A stretch of 20,965 nucleotides of DNA from Desulfobacca acetoxidans (GCA_022736495.1 DZCR01000047.1:1-20965); one strand, 5' to 3'; shown: positions 1 through 7,684, counted from the first letter of the stretch. Numbers and translations: made by a program. The notes: generated by a model not told the origin, from the letters alone.

Positions 1-54
1 GACATGGATATGCGCCGGGAAATGGCCGAGGCCGCCGCGGCGGAAGAGCATTAA
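1..54 (+). CDS. 3' end of an unidentified upstream gene (partial)
   Basis: An open frame enters from the left edge and ends in TAA at 52-54 after 17 codons. The tail is rich in Ala and Glu and ends in His. It sits 84 bp upstream of acsB on the same strand. In acetyl-CoA-pathway clusters this place is often held by a CODH subunit, a maturation factor or a corrinoid protein subunit. The 17 residues seen do not identify the family, so no function is assigned. Confidence 0.5.
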   Translation, partial: DMDMRREMAEAAAAEEH

Positions 55-66
55 GAATCAATGGGG

Positions 67-97
67 CCGCCCTGCCATGCAGGGAGGGCGGTTTCTT
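67..97 (+). terminator. Hairpin plus short T-run before acsB (attenuator or partial terminator)
   Basis: Arms at 67-76 and 82-91 pair over 10 bp with one mismatch, leaving a 5-nt loop. TTTCTT follows at 92-97. The hairpin lies between the upstream stop codon and the acsB ribosome site. It could end part of the upstream transcripts or act as an mRNA-processing hairpin within one operon. The T-run is short and interrupted, so full termination is doubtful. Confidence 0.5.
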
Positions 98-138
98 GCA
101 GCTAATTTCCTTTACGAAAAAGGAAGGAGGAAGTCACA

Positions 139-2370
139 GTGTCGAAAATTATCATATCCGCAGCCATCCGTGGGGCTCACAAGATCGTTAACAAGTGCGC
201 GGCCAAATTGGACGAAGCCATCCAGAAATATGGCGAGAACCAGGAAATCGGTTTCCCCAATACCGCATATTATCTTCCCATTATTTACTCCCTGATGGGC
301 ACCAAGATCGAGAAGCTGAAAGACGCGGTTCCCGTCATGAAGCGTTGTAAATCCCTGCTGCCGCCGGTCCCTCTCGAGTATAACTATCTGCCCTACTTGG
401 GACCCGGCCTGGACGCCGGTCTGGCCACCCTGTTCGCCGAGGAAATCTTCGAGGCCATCCGCTACGTGGAAACCCCTGACTTCTATGCAGGTGGCGAGGA
501 GGTTTACACTAAAGGAGCCACTAATTTCTGGTTAGGCGCCGCGGATGACACCATCTTCCGGAAACGTGGCGTCGAGTTCGTGGACGGGTCCGCCCCGGGG
601 TTCGCCGCTATCGTTGGCGCCGCCCCCTCGGTGCAGGAAGCAGTGGACCTGGTCATCGAATATCAGAAAAAGAACCTCTACATCTTCTGCGCCGCCCGGT
701 CCATCGACGGTAAGACCTCGGTGCCGGAACAGCTTCTGGAAGGCGGCGTACAGATCGGTTGGCCCACCCGGATCGTGCCCTTCAGCCCGGACATCTCCGG
801 CGCGGTCTTCGCTCTGGGCTTCGCCAACCGGGCCGCCATGGCCTTCGGAGGCATGAAGCCTGGTGCGGCCCTAAAAATGCTCCTGTACAACAAGGACCGT
901 ATCTTCGCGTTCGTTAATGCAGTATCCGAAATCTCCGATGAGTGGTACGCCAACGCCGCCGGTTGTATCAACTGGGGCTTCCCCACCATCACCAACCAGG
1001 ACATCCCCCAGGTGCTGCCCACCGGTATCTGCACCTATGAGCACGTGGTCAGTAACGTACCCATGACGGAGTTGGGACAGAAGTCCATCGAAGTCCGGGG
1101 CCTCAAGGTCGCGATCACCGAGATTGACATCCCGGTGAACTTCGGCGCAGCGTTCGAAGGTGAACGCGTCCGCAAGGATGACCTCTACGCCGAGTGTGGC
1201 GGCGGCAAGACCCAGGCGGTGGAGTTGGTCACCAGCAAACGCATGGAAGAAGTGGAAGACGGCAAGGTGGAAGTCTTCGGTCTTGATCTGCCGGATCTGC
1301 CTCAAGACAAGATCCCGATGCGCCTCCCCATGGCCATCGTGGTCGAAGTAGCCGGCCGGGCCTTTCAGCCCGATTTCGAGCCCATCCTGGAACGGCAGAT
1401 TCACCATCTGGTGAACTACGCCCAGGGCGTCATGCATATCGGGCAGCGGGACATCGCCTGGTACCGCATCGGCAAAGCTGCGGTGGAAAAGGGCTTCACC
1501 CTGAAACACATCGGCACCATCCTGCATGCCAAGTTCCATCAGGACTTCGGCGCCATCTTCGACAAATGTCAGATCAAGATTTACACTGACAAAGCCAAAG
1601 TGGATGAAATCACCGCTAAAGCCCGGAAAATCTATCAAGAGCGTGACGCCCGGGTCGAAAACATGCGGGACGAAACCACTGAGACCTACTACTCCTGCAC
1701 CCTGTGCCAGTCCTTCGCCCCCAACCACGTCTGCGTGGTTAGCCCCGAGCGGACCGGCCTCTGCGGCGCTTATAACTGGATGGACTGCAAAGCCTCCTTT
1801 GAAATCAACCCCACCGGCCCCAACCAGCCCATCCTGAAGGGCGAAACCCTGGATGAGAACCTGGGGAACTGGCAGGGTGTCAATGATTTCGTCTTCAAGG
1901 CTTCCCGGCAAGCGGTTGCTTCCTATAACTTATACAGCCTGGTTTATGACCCCATGACCACCTGCGGCTGCTGCGAGGCCATTGCCGCAGTGCTACCCAT
2001 GTGTAATGGCGTTATGTCGGTTAACCGGGACTATACCGGTGAAACTCCCTGTGGGATGAAGTTCACCACCCTCGCTGGCGTCATCGGTGGTGGCCAGGTC
2101 ACTCCTGGGTTTGTGGGCCACAGCAAATATAACCTCACCCAGCGGAAGTTCCTCAAAGGCGACGGAGGTCTGAAGCGGGTAGTATGGATACCCAAAATCC
2201 TGAAAGAAGAACTCCGGGAACGCCTTCTGCAGCGGGGCAAGGAAGAAGGGATTCCCGATCTCATCGACCGCATCGCCGATGAGACCGTGGGCGTCACCGA
2301 AGACGAAATCCTACCCTTCCTGACGGAAAAGAAACACCCGGCTCTGGAGATGGATCCCATTATCGGTTAA
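139..2370 (+). CDS. acsB: CO dehydrogenase/acetyl-CoA synthase, ACS (alpha) subunit
   Basis: This subunit condenses CO, a methyl group from the corrinoid protein and CoA into acetyl-CoA, or cleaves acetyl-CoA in acetate oxidizers. It is cytoplasmic and partners with the CODH subunit. The 743-aa protein keeps the N-terminal domain that binds CODH and channels CO, as in bacterial enzymes; archaeal ones lack it. A-cluster ligands are visible: C520, C523, C532 and C542 for the [4Fe-4S] cubane, and the C609-G-C611 motif for the distal nickel, with C523 and both of these bridging the proximal metal. The spacing is identical to the Moorella enzyme (506/509/518/528/595/597), offset by 14. F526 matches the conserved Phe beside the cluster. 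It starts with GTG at 139, fixed by an AGGAAGGAGG ribosome site at 121-130. It is followed by acsC and acsE. Confidence 0.97.
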   Translation: MSKIIISAAIRGAHKIVNKCAAKLDEAIQKYGENQEIGFPNTAYYLPIIYSLMGTKIEKLKDAVPVMKRCKSLLPPVPLEYNYLPYLGPGLDAGLATLFAEEIFEAIRYVETPDFYAGGEEVYTKGATNFWLGAADDTIFRKRGVEFVDGSAPGFAAIVGAAPSVQEAVDLVIEYQKKNLYIFCAARSIDGKTSVPEQLLEGGVQIGWPTRIVPFSPDISGAVFALGFANRAAMAFGGMKPGAALKMLLYNKDRIFAFVNAVSEISDEWYANAAGCINWGFPTITNQDIPQVLPTGICTYEHVVSNVPMTELGQKSIEVRGLKVAITEIDIPVNFGAAFEGERVRKDDLYAECGGGKTQAVELVTSKRMEEVEDGKVEVFGLDLPDLPQDKIPMRLPMAIVVEVAGRAFQPDFEPILERQIHHLVNYAQGVMHIGQRDIAWYRIGKAAVEKGFTLKHIGTILHAKFHQDFGAIFDKCQIKIYTDKAKVDEITAKARKIYQERDARVENMRDETTETYYSCTLCQSFAPNHVCVVSPERTGLCGAYNWMDCKASFEINPTGPNQPILKGETLDENLGNWQGVNDFVFKASRQAVASYNLYSLVYDPMTTCGCCEAIAAVLPMCNGVMSVNRDYTGETPCGMKFTTLAGVIGGGQVTPGFVGHSKYNLTQRKFLKGDGGLKRVVWIPKILKEELRERLLQRGKEEGIPDLIDRIADETVGVTEDEILPFLTEKKHPALEMDPIIG

Positions 2371-2380
2371 CCCTAACGGG

Positions 2381-2466
2381 GGTCTGGAGGTGCGCCCCTC
2401 CTGACCCTCTCTCGGTTTAAAGCTCCGGCGGGATGGGTAGACCCAACCGGTCGCACATCCCGCCGG
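2381..2466 (+). promoter_or_regulatory. Two tandem stem-loops in the acsB-acsC gap
   Basis: The first hairpin pairs 2381-2390 with 2397-2406 (9 of 10 bp, 6-nt loop). The second pairs 2425-2435 with 2456-2466 (11 of 11 bp, 20-nt loop). Neither has a T-run, so they look like RNA stability or processing elements rather than terminators. They may tune the AcsB:AcsC ratio within one transcript. The acsC ribosome site (AAGGAGAG, 2482-2489) starts 16 nt after the second hairpin. Confidence 0.5.
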
Positions 2467-2494
2467 GTACCAGCCATGGATAAGGAGAGAGACG

Positions 2495-3835
2495 ATGGCA
2501 TTAACTGGAATTGAAATTTTTAAAATGCTTCCCAAGACCAACTGTAAGGAATGCGGCTTTCCTACGTGTCTGGCCTTTGCCATGGCCCTGGCCAGCGGTA
2601 AGGCGGAATTAGCTGCCTGTCCTTATGTGTCCGATGAGGCCAAAGAAAAACTTGCCGAAGCTTCGGCCCCACCCATCCGCCCCATTAAATTTCCGATGAA
2701 GGACGGGGTGAAGGCAATCGGCGGTGAAACCGTGATGTTCCGTCACGAAAAAACCTTCTTCAACCCCACCGTGATTGCCGGATTGGTCACCACCGTCGCC
2801 CCTGATGCGGAAGTGGATGCCAAGCTTGCCCAGTTCATGAAATTGCAGTATGACCGGGTAGGCCTGCTGCTGCGCCCGGAAATGATAGTTGTCCATGATG
2901 CCAATGGGGATGCGGGCAAATTTGCCGCCCTGGCCAAAAAAGTCGCGGATAAGACCGATGCCGCCATTCTGCTGTGCAGCGATAAAGCCGACGTCGTCAA
3001 GGCCGGTGCCGAAGCGGTGAAAGACCGCAAACCCACCCTCGGGACTGCCACTGCGGCCAACGTTGACGCCATGGGCGCCCTGGCTAAAGAGATGGGGCTC
3101 CCTCTGGTAGTCAAGGGCGAGGGCTATGACTCTCTGGCCGAACTTACCACCAAGCTCACCGGCATGGGCCTCAAAGACCTGATCATCGACACCGGCAGCC
3201 GCGCTCTGAAGCAGGCCTTACAGGATCAGATAGTCCTGCGCCGAGCCGCCCTGGTGCCTAAGTTCCGGCCCTTCGGCTTTCCCACCATCACTGTCCCGGC
3301 CCAGATGACCGACGATCCTATGATGGAAAAGCTCTACGCGGCGGTCTTTATCGCCAAATACGGCGGCATCGTGGTGGTCAACGACGTGTCCGCCGACGGG
3401 ATCTTCCCGCTGCTGCTGGAGCGCCTCAACATCTACACCGACCCGCAGAAGCCCATGATCATCTCCCCGGGCATCTACGAAATCAACAACCCCGGTCCAG
3501 ATTCCCCGGTGGCTGTTACCACCAACTTCGCCCTCACCTACTTCATCGTGTCCGGCGAAATCGAGGGCAGCAAGATTCCCACCTGGCTGCTCATTCAAGA
3601 CACCGAGGGCCTGTCGGTGATGACCGCCTGGGCCGCGGGAAAATTCTCCGGCGACACGGTGGCCATGTTCGTGAAAAAGTCCGGCATTGCCGATAAGACC
3701 AAAACCCGCACCCTCATCATCCCCGGCTATGCTGCGGGCATCAGCGGTGACCTGGAAGAAGAACTGCCCGATTGGAAGGTGCTCATCGGGCCTCGGGAAG
3801 CCTCCCACATCCCAGCCTTGCTGAAAACCCTGTAG
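2495..3835 (+). CDS. acsC: Corrinoid iron-sulfur protein large subunit (gamma)
   Basis: This is the large subunit of the corrinoid iron-sulfur protein, which carries the methyl group on cobalt between the methyltransferase (AcsE) and acetyl-CoA synthase (AcsB). The 446-aa protein matches the family length. The N-terminal Fe-S domain has C17-x2-C20-x4-C25-x16-C42, the [4Fe-4S] site that reductively activates cobalt. A TIM-barrel region follows (about 60-320). The C-terminal corrinoid-binding region (about 320-446) contains the TNFALTYF motif and ends in a KVLIGPREASHIPALL-type tail typical of the family. The ATG at 2495 has an AAGGAGAG ribosome site. It lies 124 bp after acsB and 82 bp before acsE. 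The small subunit AcsD is not in the window; it may lie upstream or elsewhere. Confidence 0.96.
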   Translation: MALTGIEIFKMLPKTNCKECGFPTCLAFAMALASGKAELAACPYVSDEAKEKLAEASAPPIRPIKFPMKDGVKAIGGETVMFRHEKTFFNPTVIAGLVTTVAPDAEVDAKLAQFMKLQYDRVGLLLRPEMIVVHDANGDAGKFAALAKKVADKTDAAILLCSDKADVVKAGAEAVKDRKPTLGTATAANVDAMGALAKEMGLPLVVKGEGYDSLAELTTKLTGMGLKDLIIDTGSRALKQALQDQIVLRRAALVPKFRPFGFPTITVPAQMTDDPMMEKLYAAVFIAKYGGIVVVNDVSADGIFPLLLERLNIYTDPQKPMIISPGIYEINNPGPDSPVAVTTNFALTYFIVSGEIEGSKIPTWLLIQDTEGLSVMTAWAAGKFSGDTVAMFVKKSGIADKTKTRTLIIPGYAAGISGDLEEELPDWKVLIGPREASHIPALLKTL

Positions 3836-3836
3836 A

Positions 3837-3889
3837 GGGAGCTCTTCATATATACGGGAAGAGAGCCCCGGTGGCTTTCTTCCCCACCG
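3837..3889 (+). promoter_or_regulatory. Stem-loops in the acsC-acsE gap
   Basis: GCTCTTC at 3841-3847 can pair with GAAGAGAGC just downstream (about 3858-3866) with a bulge. A second small hairpin pairs CGGTGG (3869-3874) with CCACCG (3884-3889). There is no T-run, so these are transcript-internal structures within the acs operon, probably affecting stability or processing. They precede the acsE ribosome site (AAGGGGGT, about 3904-3911). Confidence 0.35.
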
Positions 3890-3917
3890 ACAACACCGTC
3901 AAGAAGGGGGTCACCTG

Positions 3918-4808
3918 ATGAGTAAATTTTACCGAATCGGCGAAAACCTGAACGTGGTGACCAAAGTTTATGGTCAAGCGATGAAGGAGCGCAACCCCAA
4001 ACCACTCCAGGAGGTGGCCCTGAAAGAGGCCGAGGCCGGGGTGGATTTTATCGATGTTAACATCGGCCCGGCCCGCAAAGGCGGCGAAGAATTGATGGAG
4101 TGGATCGTCAAGACCATCCAGGCAGTGGTGCCCAATATCCCCCTGGCCCTGGACACCTCCAACATCGCCGCCATGGAAGCCGGTCTCAAGGTCCATAAAG
4201 GTAAGGCCCTGATCAACTCCATCATGGCCCGGCCCGAGCGCATGGACGGTATGATGCCCCTGGTGAAGAAGTACGATGCCGATATGATCGGCCTGATGTG
4301 GGGCCCCGAAGGCATGCCCCGGGACGAACACGAACGCGGCATGCTCACCGCTGAAATCCTGGCGAAGGCGGCGGAATACGATATCGAGAACGAACGCATC
4401 TGGTTCGATCCCATCATTGCGCCGCTGAACATCCAGCAAAACCAGCTCATCGCCACCCTGGAGTACATGGCGATGCTCCAGGATATGGCGCCGGGATCCA
4501 AGTCCACCTGCGGCTTGTCCAACTGCTCCAACGGCGTACCGGATGAGCTGCGGCCCATCATCAATCGCACTTACGTTATCATGCTCCAGCAAAAAGGCAT
4601 GGTCTCCGCCATCGTGGACGCCTTCGACCAGGAGCTGACCGACGTGGTTAACGGCAAAATGCCCGAAGCCGTGAAAATTGTTTCCGATATCATGGAAGGC
4701 AAATCCGTGGATATCCCCTCCATGTCCAAAACCTTGCAGAACTACGCCAAGACCGCCCGGGTCATCATGGGCCAGGTCTTGTTCTCCGATTCCTGGCTGG
4801 AAATCTAA
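3918..4808 (+). CDS. acsE: Methyltetrahydrofolate:corrinoid iron-sulfur protein methyltransferase (MeTr)
   Basis: This enzyme transfers the methyl group from methyl-tetrahydrofolate to cob(I)amide on AcsCD, linking the methyl and carbonyl branches of the Wood-Ljungdahl pathway. It is a pterin-binding TIM barrel of the DHPS-like fold. Folate-site residues by alignment to the Moorella enzyme are D79 (in LDTSN), N100 (in INS), D164 (WFDP) and N202 (GLSNCSN). At 296 aa it is longer than the approximately 262-aa Moorella protein. The extra residues (about 245-280) lie before the conserved end motif VLFSDSW and not at the terminus. ATG at 3918 follows a purine-rich ribosome site. It is the last gene of the acs run and is followed by a strong terminator. 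Confidence 0.95.
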   Translation: MSKFYRIGENLNVVTKVYGQAMKERNPKPLQEVALKEAEAGVDFIDVNIGPARKGGEELMEWIVKTIQAVVPNIPLALDTSNIAAMEAGLKVHKGKALINSIMARPERMDGMMPLVKKYDADMIGLMWGPEGMPRDEHERGMLTAEILAKAAEYDIENERIWFDPIIAPLNIQQNQLIATLEYMAMLQDMAPGSKSTCGLSNCSNGVPDELRPIINRTYVIMLQQKGMVSAIVDAFDQELTDVVNGKMPEAVKIVSDIMEGKSVDIPSMSKTLQNYAKTARVIMGQVLFSDSWLEI

Positions 4809-4840
4809 GGACCAGTATTCCATCGCAGCAAACGTGTAGG

Positions 4841-4865
4841 GGCGGGTTTAAAACCCGCCTTTTTT
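4841..4865 (+). terminator. Rho-independent terminator after acsE
   Basis: A perfect inverted repeat (GGCGGGTTT at 4841-4849 with AAACCCGCC at 4851-4859) is followed by six T residues (4860-4865). In RNA it folds as a GGCGGG/CCCGCC stem closed by an A/U-rich loop. It closes the acs operon and separates it from the convergent polB gene. The 5' flank GTAGGGGCGGG (from 4836) matches a small repeat family seen again at 5634 (minus) and 7384. Confidence 0.9.
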
Positions 4866-4960
4866 GCTTTGGTGACACAGACGCCGCGCCGGTGCTTTGT
4901 TAAAGATAAACAAGGAACAAAATTAAGAACACGCCTGTCTATTCGCCTCAACCGACAAAC

Positions 4961-7348
4961 CTACTCTAGGCCCCTTAAAGGGAGCATCACCTCCTCCACC
5001 GCCCGTTCCAGCAACTCCAGATAGAGCTTGGTGTCATAGCCATCCAACGTGTCCAAAAACGGCGCGGCCTGGACGCGGCACTCCTTGGGGCCGCGTTTAC
5101 CCTCCCTATGCACATAGCGCACCTTCTCCCCCGGCTGGATGTGGATGCCGGCCTGTTCCAGCTGCCGGGCCGCCAGGGAAGTGGGCGTGTCCACCTTGTA
5201 TTCTTCCACCTTTTGGGACAGCACCCGGGTAATGACCAGGGCCTGAGGGTTAATCCCGCCTTCCCGGAGGCGCTGCCGGAAGCCCTCGGCCATCTCTTCC
5301 AACTCCGGCCTCAGCGCCGCCAGTTCCCCGGGCGCCGCGGCCTCGGCCAGTTTTTGTAACATGGCCTCCTGGGCCCGGCGCACGAAGGGCGGGGTATCCC
5401 GCCGTCGGCAAGCCAGCCCCCGCACCTTCAGCGCCCCGTCCTCAAAGACCCCGAAGTAGCGGGTGGCCACCGGCCGCTGCGGGTCTTGCTTGGAAGCCAT
5501 AAAATAGATCCAGCGGTACACCCCCTCCAGGGCCAGCTTGACGCCGGTGACCGCGGAGACCCTGGCGCACAGAATTCCCAGTTCCAATGGAGTTATGCCC
5601 CCTGGCGAGGACGGACACGCAGGTCCGCCCCTACAAAAACCAGACCCCGGTTTCTGCACCCAGAGACAATCCGTGAGACCGTGAAGCACCGTAAACCCGG
5701 CGTCCTCAAAAATCTCTTTGGCGGCGAGCAGCTTGTCCCGGCCATACGCAGTCACCGCCTCGTGGGCCTCGATCTGCCCGAACCGGGCGTTCTTGTACCC
5801 TAAATAGCCGAAACAAGTGACCAGCATCCATTTCAGCGCGGTCTGCCGTTCCTTGTACGGCGCTGCCTCTGCCGCCGGCACCTCCTTGGCCCGGGCCTTG
5901 AGGCGCTCCCTGAGCTTCAGAATGGGCCTGAGCGTCCGGGGTACCAGGCCTTCGCGTTTATGACAAAGGTGGTAACCGGCCTCCGGCACGACCATGTGGG
6001 GGGAGGGCCAGGGACGGCATGTCCCTGCCCTCCCCCCACGCCCCCCTTCCCCCCCTTTATGACCTCTTAAGGGATTGGGGGAGGGGTTGTAGGGGAGGGG
6101 GTAAGGGCTTCCGACCTTAGCCCCCTCCCCTACATTATTCTGCGCTGTTGCGCTATCGGCGCAACAGTTGCAGTTGACCGTCTCCGGCGAAATATTATGA
6201 ATCGTCATAATAGTAGGGTACATGGAGGCGAAGTCCACTTCCGCCACCTGGGTGTGCAGGCCCGGCGGCGGCATAAAGGTCAGGCCGCCCTTGTCGGTGG
6301 TGAGCAGTTCCCCCGCGGTTTTGAAGTGTTCGGGTTCGGCCTTGCGCCAGGGAATAAGGATGCGGTCCGCCACGGCCCGGGCCAGTTGCATGGAGGTGAT
6401 GAGCGTCCCCGGGCTGGAGCGGGCTGCCTGTTGCAGGGGCACCTGGCCGATGCGGGCGATCTGGATCAGTCCGTTCAGTCCCGACTCCCGGTAATAGAAA
6501 GAGTTGCGCCGGTCCAGGTGCCAGCGGCCGTAAAAGGGGGCCGACGATCCCTGATAGACGATACGGCCGTAGGAAAAGTAGCTGCGGCCGCCGCTAAACC
6601 GCCGGGGGGCCGGCCGCGCTTCCCGGTCCAGGGGCAGCGGCTCCTTATACTCCCGGCTCCAACGGCTGAGAATGGGGATGATCTCTTCGTCGCCCCAGTC
6701 GCTTAACACCAGGTCCGGGTCGGCCCGCTTCAGCCAATGGGCCAGCTCCCGCACCAGCCCGGGTCTATCCGGCGCTTCCAGTTCCAGGGTGCGGCCCTCC
6801 CACCCCACCGCCAGGCCGTTTCCCGCGCCCAAAGGAATGAGCGGGTCCCGGGTGAGGCCCAGGGTAAGAGTGGCCAGGGGCGGCACGCCAAACTCCACCG
6901 CAAAAGGGTCCTCTTGGGCCTCCAGGTGGAGCACGCGCCCGTCTTTGGCCTCCACCTCATACCAGGCGCAGGGCCAATAGCGCCGGGCATAGAGATAGTA
7001 TGCCGCGATATCAAGGTCGCAGTTGTAGCAGGCCACCTCGCCATCCAAGCCCCCCAGATACTTTCTCAATCGGGGCAGAAACCCATAAGCCTTGACCTCC
7101 AGCGCCACCACCGGAATCTCCCGGCCACTCCACAGATCCTGGCCCCGGGACGGGTAAGCCCGGCGCAGCCAGCCTCGCCGCCCCAACCCCCGGGCCAGAG
7201 ACCGAAGCCGCGCCAAAGGCCCGCCCAGATAGAGGCAATAGGGAAAATCATCCTCCAGCCGCAACCGCTCCCCTGCCGCGGTGATGAACCACAACACCAC
7301 GCGGTCGCCTGACGGATAGAGATCGAAAAGCCAGCCAAAGGTTTTCAT
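4961..7348 (-). CDS. Divergent family-B DNA polymerase (PolB2-like), exonuclease motifs degenerate
   Basis: This is a 795-aa B-family polymerase. Motif A is D372-F-A-S-M-Y-P. Motif B is K506 through G514 (KWMLVTCFG in place of KxxxNSxYG). Motif C reads L558-T-D560-C instead of D-T-D-S, so one acidic residue is lost but the metal-binding Asp is kept. The KVRG (641-644) and RRRDTP motifs, and EGVYRW before them, are typical of archaeal-like PolB enzymes. The N-terminal half has no DIE exonuclease motif, and later exo motifs are eroded, so proofreading is probably absent. Two in-frame repeat insertions occupy residues about 406-451 and 572-583. There is no clear ribosome site before ATG 7348, which lies 60 bp after the 91-aa gene. 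Its place behind lexA suggests a damage-induced translesion role (inference). Confidence 0.85.
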   Translation of the reverse strand: MKTFGWLFDLYPSGDRVVLWFITAAGERLRLEDDFPYCLYLGGPLARLRSLARGLGRRGWLRRAYPSRGQDLWSGREIPVVALEVKAYGFLPRLRKYLGGLDGEVACYNCDLDIAAYYLYARRYWPCAWYEVEAKDGRVLHLEAQEDPFAVEFGVPPLATLTLGLTRDPLIPLGAGNGLAVGWEGRTLELEAPDRPGLVRELAHWLKRADPDLVLSDWGDEEIIPILSRWSREYKEPLPLDREARPAPRRFSGGRSYFSYGRIVYQGSSAPFYGRWHLDRRNSFYYRESGLNGLIQIARIGQVPLQQAARSSPGTLITSMQLARAVADRILIPWRKAEPEHFKTAGELLTTDKGGLTFMPPPGLHTQVAEVDFASMYPTIMTIHNISPETVNCNCCADSATAQNNVGEGAKVGSPYPLPYNPSPNPLRGHKGGEGGRGGRAGTCRPWPSPHMVVPEAGYHLCHKREGLVPRTLRPILKLRERLKARAKEVPAAEAAPYKERQTALKWMLVTCFGYLGYKNARFGQIEAHEAVTAYGRDKLLAAKEIFEDAGFTVLHGLTDCLWVQKPGSGFCRGGPACPSSPGGITPLELGILCARVSAVTGVKLALEGVYRWIYFMASKQDPQRPVATRYFGVFEDGALKVRGLACRRRDTPPFVRRAQEAMLQKLAEAAAPGELAALRPELEEMAEGFRQRLREGGINPQALVITRVLSQKVEEYKVDTPTSLAARQLEQAGIHIQPGEKVRYVHREGKRGPKECRVQAAPFLDTLDGYDTKLYLELLERAVEEVMLPLRGLE
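5600..5634 (-). repeat. Palindromic repeat fragment inserted in frame in polB (insert 2)
   Basis: On the minus strand the segment begins GTAGGGGCGGACC, matching the repeat starts at 4836 and 7384. It contains a small hairpin (5612-5616 with 5623-5627). It encodes about residues 572-583 of the polymerase, a Gly/Pro/Cys-rich stretch between motif C and the ITPLEL segment that is not expected in this family. The reading frame stays open. Confidence 0.5.
5996..6133 (-). repeat. Double-hairpin palindromic element inserted in frame in polB (insert 1)
   Basis: A 138-bp segment (46 codons) consists of two long palindromes at its ends. One pairs 5996-6015 with 6021-6039 over 19 bp with one bulge. The other pairs 6089-6106 with 6115-6133 over 18 bp with one bulge. 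Between them lies G/C-homopolymer-rich DNA. Its composition is unlike the flanking coding sequence. Translated on the minus strand it gives a low-complexity Gly/Pro/Asn-rich stretch (about residues 406-451) between motif A and the PEAGYHLC segment, where related polymerases need only a short loop. No stop or frameshift is introduced. Confidence 0.7.
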
Positions 7349-7383
7349 GGGATGGGGGAAAGTAGTTTGGGGAAGAGGAAGCT

Positions 7384-7412
7384 GTAGGGGCGACCCGGCG
7401 GATCTTCCCTAC
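7384..7412. repeat. GTAGGGG-type short inverted repeat between the 91-aa gene and polB
   Basis: GTAGGGGCGACCC at 7384-7396 and CCCTAC at 7407-7412 form a short element with complementary ends. It fills much of the 60-bp gap. Read on the minus strand, its first bases (GTAGGG) supply the TAG stop codon of the 91-aa gene. It shares its start with the repeats at 4836 and 5634. Confidence 0.4.
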
Positions 7413-7684
7413 GTCTTGACGCCGCTTTCTGACTCTTCCAGGCTTTGCAGACGCCTCTCTAAGACGCTCATGGCCTTCTGGTGTTCCAGGAGCATGGACA
7501 GCAGCATGGATTCCAGGGGCCAGGGGTTGGAGGCGTACACGCCGGCCTGGAGGTGCAGGCGGGCCAGTTCAAAGAGCCGGTCCAGGTGGACCTGGTCCTC
7601 TTTGCGCAAAGCCCGGCGGAACTTGAGCCAACGACTGCGCTCCTCTTCCCACACCTGACTGTAGGGTAAAACCGTGCGTCCCAT
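7409..7684 (-). CDS. Conserved-looking 91-aa protein of the polB cluster, function unknown
   Basis: The protein begins MGRTVLPYSQVWEEE, followed by a charged amphipathic segment (WLKFRRALRKEDQ, about 19-31), a helix-rich middle and a C-terminal heptad-like helix (LLEHQKAMSVLERRLQSLEE, about 65-84) that could form a coiled coil. There is no signal peptide, membrane segment or cysteine. From memory, similar small MGRT-starting proteins with an FRRALR core occur in other bacteria and in haloarchaea; I could not check this. It lies 60 bp upstream of polB on the same strand, so it may be a polymerase accessory or regulator. No ribosome site is visible before ATG 7684, and a palindromic element ends only 15 bp upstream. 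The stop codon falls within a repeat. Confidence 0.7.
   Translation of the reverse strand: MGRTVLPYSQVWEEERSRWLKFRRALRKEDQVHLDRLFELARLHLQAGVYASNPWPLESMLLSMLLEHQKAMSVLERRLQSLEESESGVKT

Noticed and set aside
871..1911. 346-codon ORF on the minus strand inside acsB
   Set aside because: Shadow of the acsB reading frame; no ribosome site or family motif, and the plus-strand gene is certain from its cluster ligands.
3846..4823. 325-codon ORF on the minus strand over acsE
   Set aside because: Shadow ORF of acsE; its His/Gly/Asp-rich translation is typical of antisense frames in G+C-rich genes.
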